A stretch of DNA of 64,000 bases, taken from contig JBMOOJ010000103.1 of assembly GCA_049323835.1 (NCBI GenBank), forward strand, positions 1 through 64,000, given 5' to 3'. This document shows positions 62,849 to 64,000 of the stretch, one piece after another. The notes beneath the pieces are model-generated. The model ran no database searches. It was not told where the DNA came from and saw only the letters and a list, made by a program, of their open reading frames with translations. The stretch comes from SG-bin9 sp049323835. GTDB taxonomy: Bacteria > Pseudomonadota > Alphaproteobacteria > Rhizobiales > Xanthobacteraceae. A program made the position numbers and the translations under genes. Numbering within the stretch: position 1 is the stretch's first letter; the number at the start of each line of letters is the position of its first letter.

Positions 62849-64000
62849 CTATTGCGGCAGCGAGCCGTTCGCTGCAAGAACCGAACCGGCGAGATAGAGC
62901 GAGCCGGTGATCAGAATACGCGGTGGCGTCTCGTAGGCGAGCCGGGCCAGCGATTGCAGCGCCGCTCCCGCGCTGCCGGAGACCTCGACACGCATACCGA
63001 GCGACCGCGCGGCATCAGCCAGTACCGAGGGCAGCATCGCGTTTTCCTGATCAGGGATCGGCACGGCGATGACATGACGGGTGAGACCTGCGAAGTTCGC
63101 AAGGAAGCCGCTCGCATCCTTGTTGGCCATCATGCCGGCGACAACGACCAGCGGGCGCGACACCCGCTCTTCGAGATCACCGAGTGCTGCTGCAACGACG
63201 CGGCCGCCATCGGCGTTGTGACCGCCATCGAGCCAGACCTCGCTCTCCGGCGGACCCAGCGCGACCAACGGGCCTGACGGCAGGCGCTGCATCCGCGCCG
63301 GCCACTGCGCACCGGACACGCCCATCTCAACGGCTTTTGCATTGATCGTGAACATATCGATCGCGCGCAGCGTCGCGATCGCAAGTCCCGCATTGTCGAA
63401 CTGGTGCCGGCCGAACAGGCGCGGCGCGGCGAGATCGAGCAGACCGCGATCGTCCTGATAGACGAGCCGGCCGCGCTCGACATTCACATGCCAGCTCTCG
63501 CCGCAGACGTGCAACGGCGCGCGCAAACGGTTCGCGTGCTGCTCGATGACCGCGGAAACTTCCGACACCTGATCGGCGCAAACCACCGGCACGCTCTTCT
63601 TGATGATGCCCGCCTTCTCCGCAGCGATCTTCATCAACGTATCGCCGAGGAACTCGCGATGGTCGATGCCAATCGGGGTGATGACGCTGGCAAGCGGCTT
63701 TTCGATCACGTTGGTGGCGTCGAGCCGTCCGCCAAGCCCGACTTCCAGCAGCACGGCATCCGCCGGGTGACGCGCGAACAATTCGAAAGCCGCTGCCGTC
63801 TCCATTTCGAAAACAGTGATCGGAGCGCCGCCGTTAGCGGCTTCACAATGCGCCAGCACATCGCGCAATTCATCGTCGCTGACCAGCGCGCCGCCCCCGG
63901 CCGCGCCGATGCGAAAGCGCTCGTTGATGCGCACGAGATGCGGCGAGGTGTACACGTGCACGCGCAGGCCCGCGGCCTCCAGCATCGCGCGCAGATAGGC
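62849..64000 (-). CDS. folC: folylpolyglutamate/dihydrofolate synthase FolC (5' end truncated)
   Basis: 383 residues visible; the N-terminus with the P-loop lies beyond the window end. AYLRAMLEAAGLRVHVYTSPHLVRINERFRI is the Mur-ligase-fold FolC segment right after the P-loop. LLEVGLGGRLDATNVIEKPLASVITPIGIDHREFLG contains the FolC signature with the carbamylated-Lys neighbourhood, and SEVWLDGGHNADG is the C-terminal domain motif. It adds glutamates to folates and forms dihydrofolate. It is convergent with trxA. Confidence 0.95.
   Translation of the reverse strand, partial: AYLRAMLEAAGLRVHVYTSPHLVRINERFRIGAAGGGALVSDDELRDVLAHCEAANGGAPITVFEMETAAAFELFARHPADAVLLEVGLGGRLDATNVIEKPLASVITPIGIDHREFLGDTLMKIAAEKAGIIKKSVPVVCADQVSEVSAVIEQHANRLRAPLHVCGESWHVNVERGRLVYQDDRGLLDLAAPRLFGRHQFDNAGLAIATLRAIDMFTINAKAVEMGVSGAQWPARMQRLPSGPLVALGPPESEVWLDGGHNADGGRVVAAALGDLEERVSRPLVVVAGMMANKDASGFLANFAGLTRHVIAVPIPDQENAMLPSVLADAARSLGMRVEVSGSAGAALQSLARLAYETPPRILITGSLYLAGSVLAANGSLPQ

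Overview
The window is a GC-rich, tightly packed chromosomal segment of an alphaproteobacterium of the Rhizobiales, most likely Bradyrhizobiaceae (Bradyrhizobium, Rhodopseudomonas, Afipia or a relative). Evidence: a heme-regulated Irr with a GCPWH motif divergent from fabA-fabB-fabI; a Fur/Mur regulator next to miaB-phoH-ybeY-corC-lnt; a DivL-type kinase with Tyr in place of the phospho-acceptor His; an AddAB pair rather than RecBCD; and four families of short palindromic intergenic repeats. Almost everything is housekeeping. There is no prophage, no intact insertion sequence, no rRNA or tRNA, and no CRISPR array. A run of ten N at 22327-22336 shows this is draft scaffold sequence, and the first ~60 bases look like a low-quality contig edge.

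Layout. 1-3.1 kb: a small conserved hypothetical, a serine hydrolase of the beta-lactamase fold, and a PfkB/adenosine-kinase-like sugar kinase. 3.2-9.1 kb: murJ, trpS, a universal stress protein, an Nfu-type Fe-S scaffold, tsaB-rimI and a Fur/Mur regulator. 9.2-17.2 kb: a HAD phosphatase, then miaB-phoH-ybeY-corC-lnt, an XRE regulator and trmB. 17.3-28.9 kb: a DUF2336 gene divergent from the long translation operon rimP-nusA-ylxR/DUF448-infB-rbfA-truB-rpsO-pnp, with structured RNA leaders ahead of rimP and pnp. 29.3-34.1 kb: an oxidative-stress group (Tat-exported Mn/Fe superoxide dismutase, a SnoaL-like protein, katG, a glutathione transferase). 34.2-37.8 kb: fabI, fabB and fabA opposite irr. 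38-44 kb: an SH3 protein, a 2-hydroxyacid dehydrogenase, a secreted Ca-loop protein, a repeat-rich non-coding stretch, a MoeB/ThiF-like enzyme and a secreted pseudo-protease. 44.2-50 kb: mutM, a VOC protein, ubiE-ubiB, an RHH-CoaBC fusion and dut. 50.2-64 kb: divL, a tsaE-amgK fusion, a PilZ protein, murU, addB-addA, trxA and a 5'-truncated folC.

How the genes fit together: the rimP-pnp operon covers ribosome maturation, transcription elongation, initiation, rRNA/tRNA modification and RNA decay. TsaB and TsaE both serve t6A synthesis, and MiaB modifies A37 of other tRNAs. AmgK and MurU form the anomeric MurNAc recycling route to UDP-MurNAc, feeding the same lipid-II pathway that MurJ flips. 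Irr and Fur/Mur connect heme and metal status to transcription.

Most unusual observation: the CoaBC protein (48037-49482) has an N-terminal ribbon-helix-helix domain of the FitA/VapB antitoxin type. A perfect 14-bp inverted repeat lies about 33 bp upstream of its start, which suggests a coenzyme A biosynthetic enzyme that represses its own gene. Other points of interest are a Tat-exported SOD with Phe at the gateway Tyr34 position, a trypsin-fold protein lacking the catalytic His, attenuator-like leaders, and an unexplained non-coding element at 41.1-41.5 kb.
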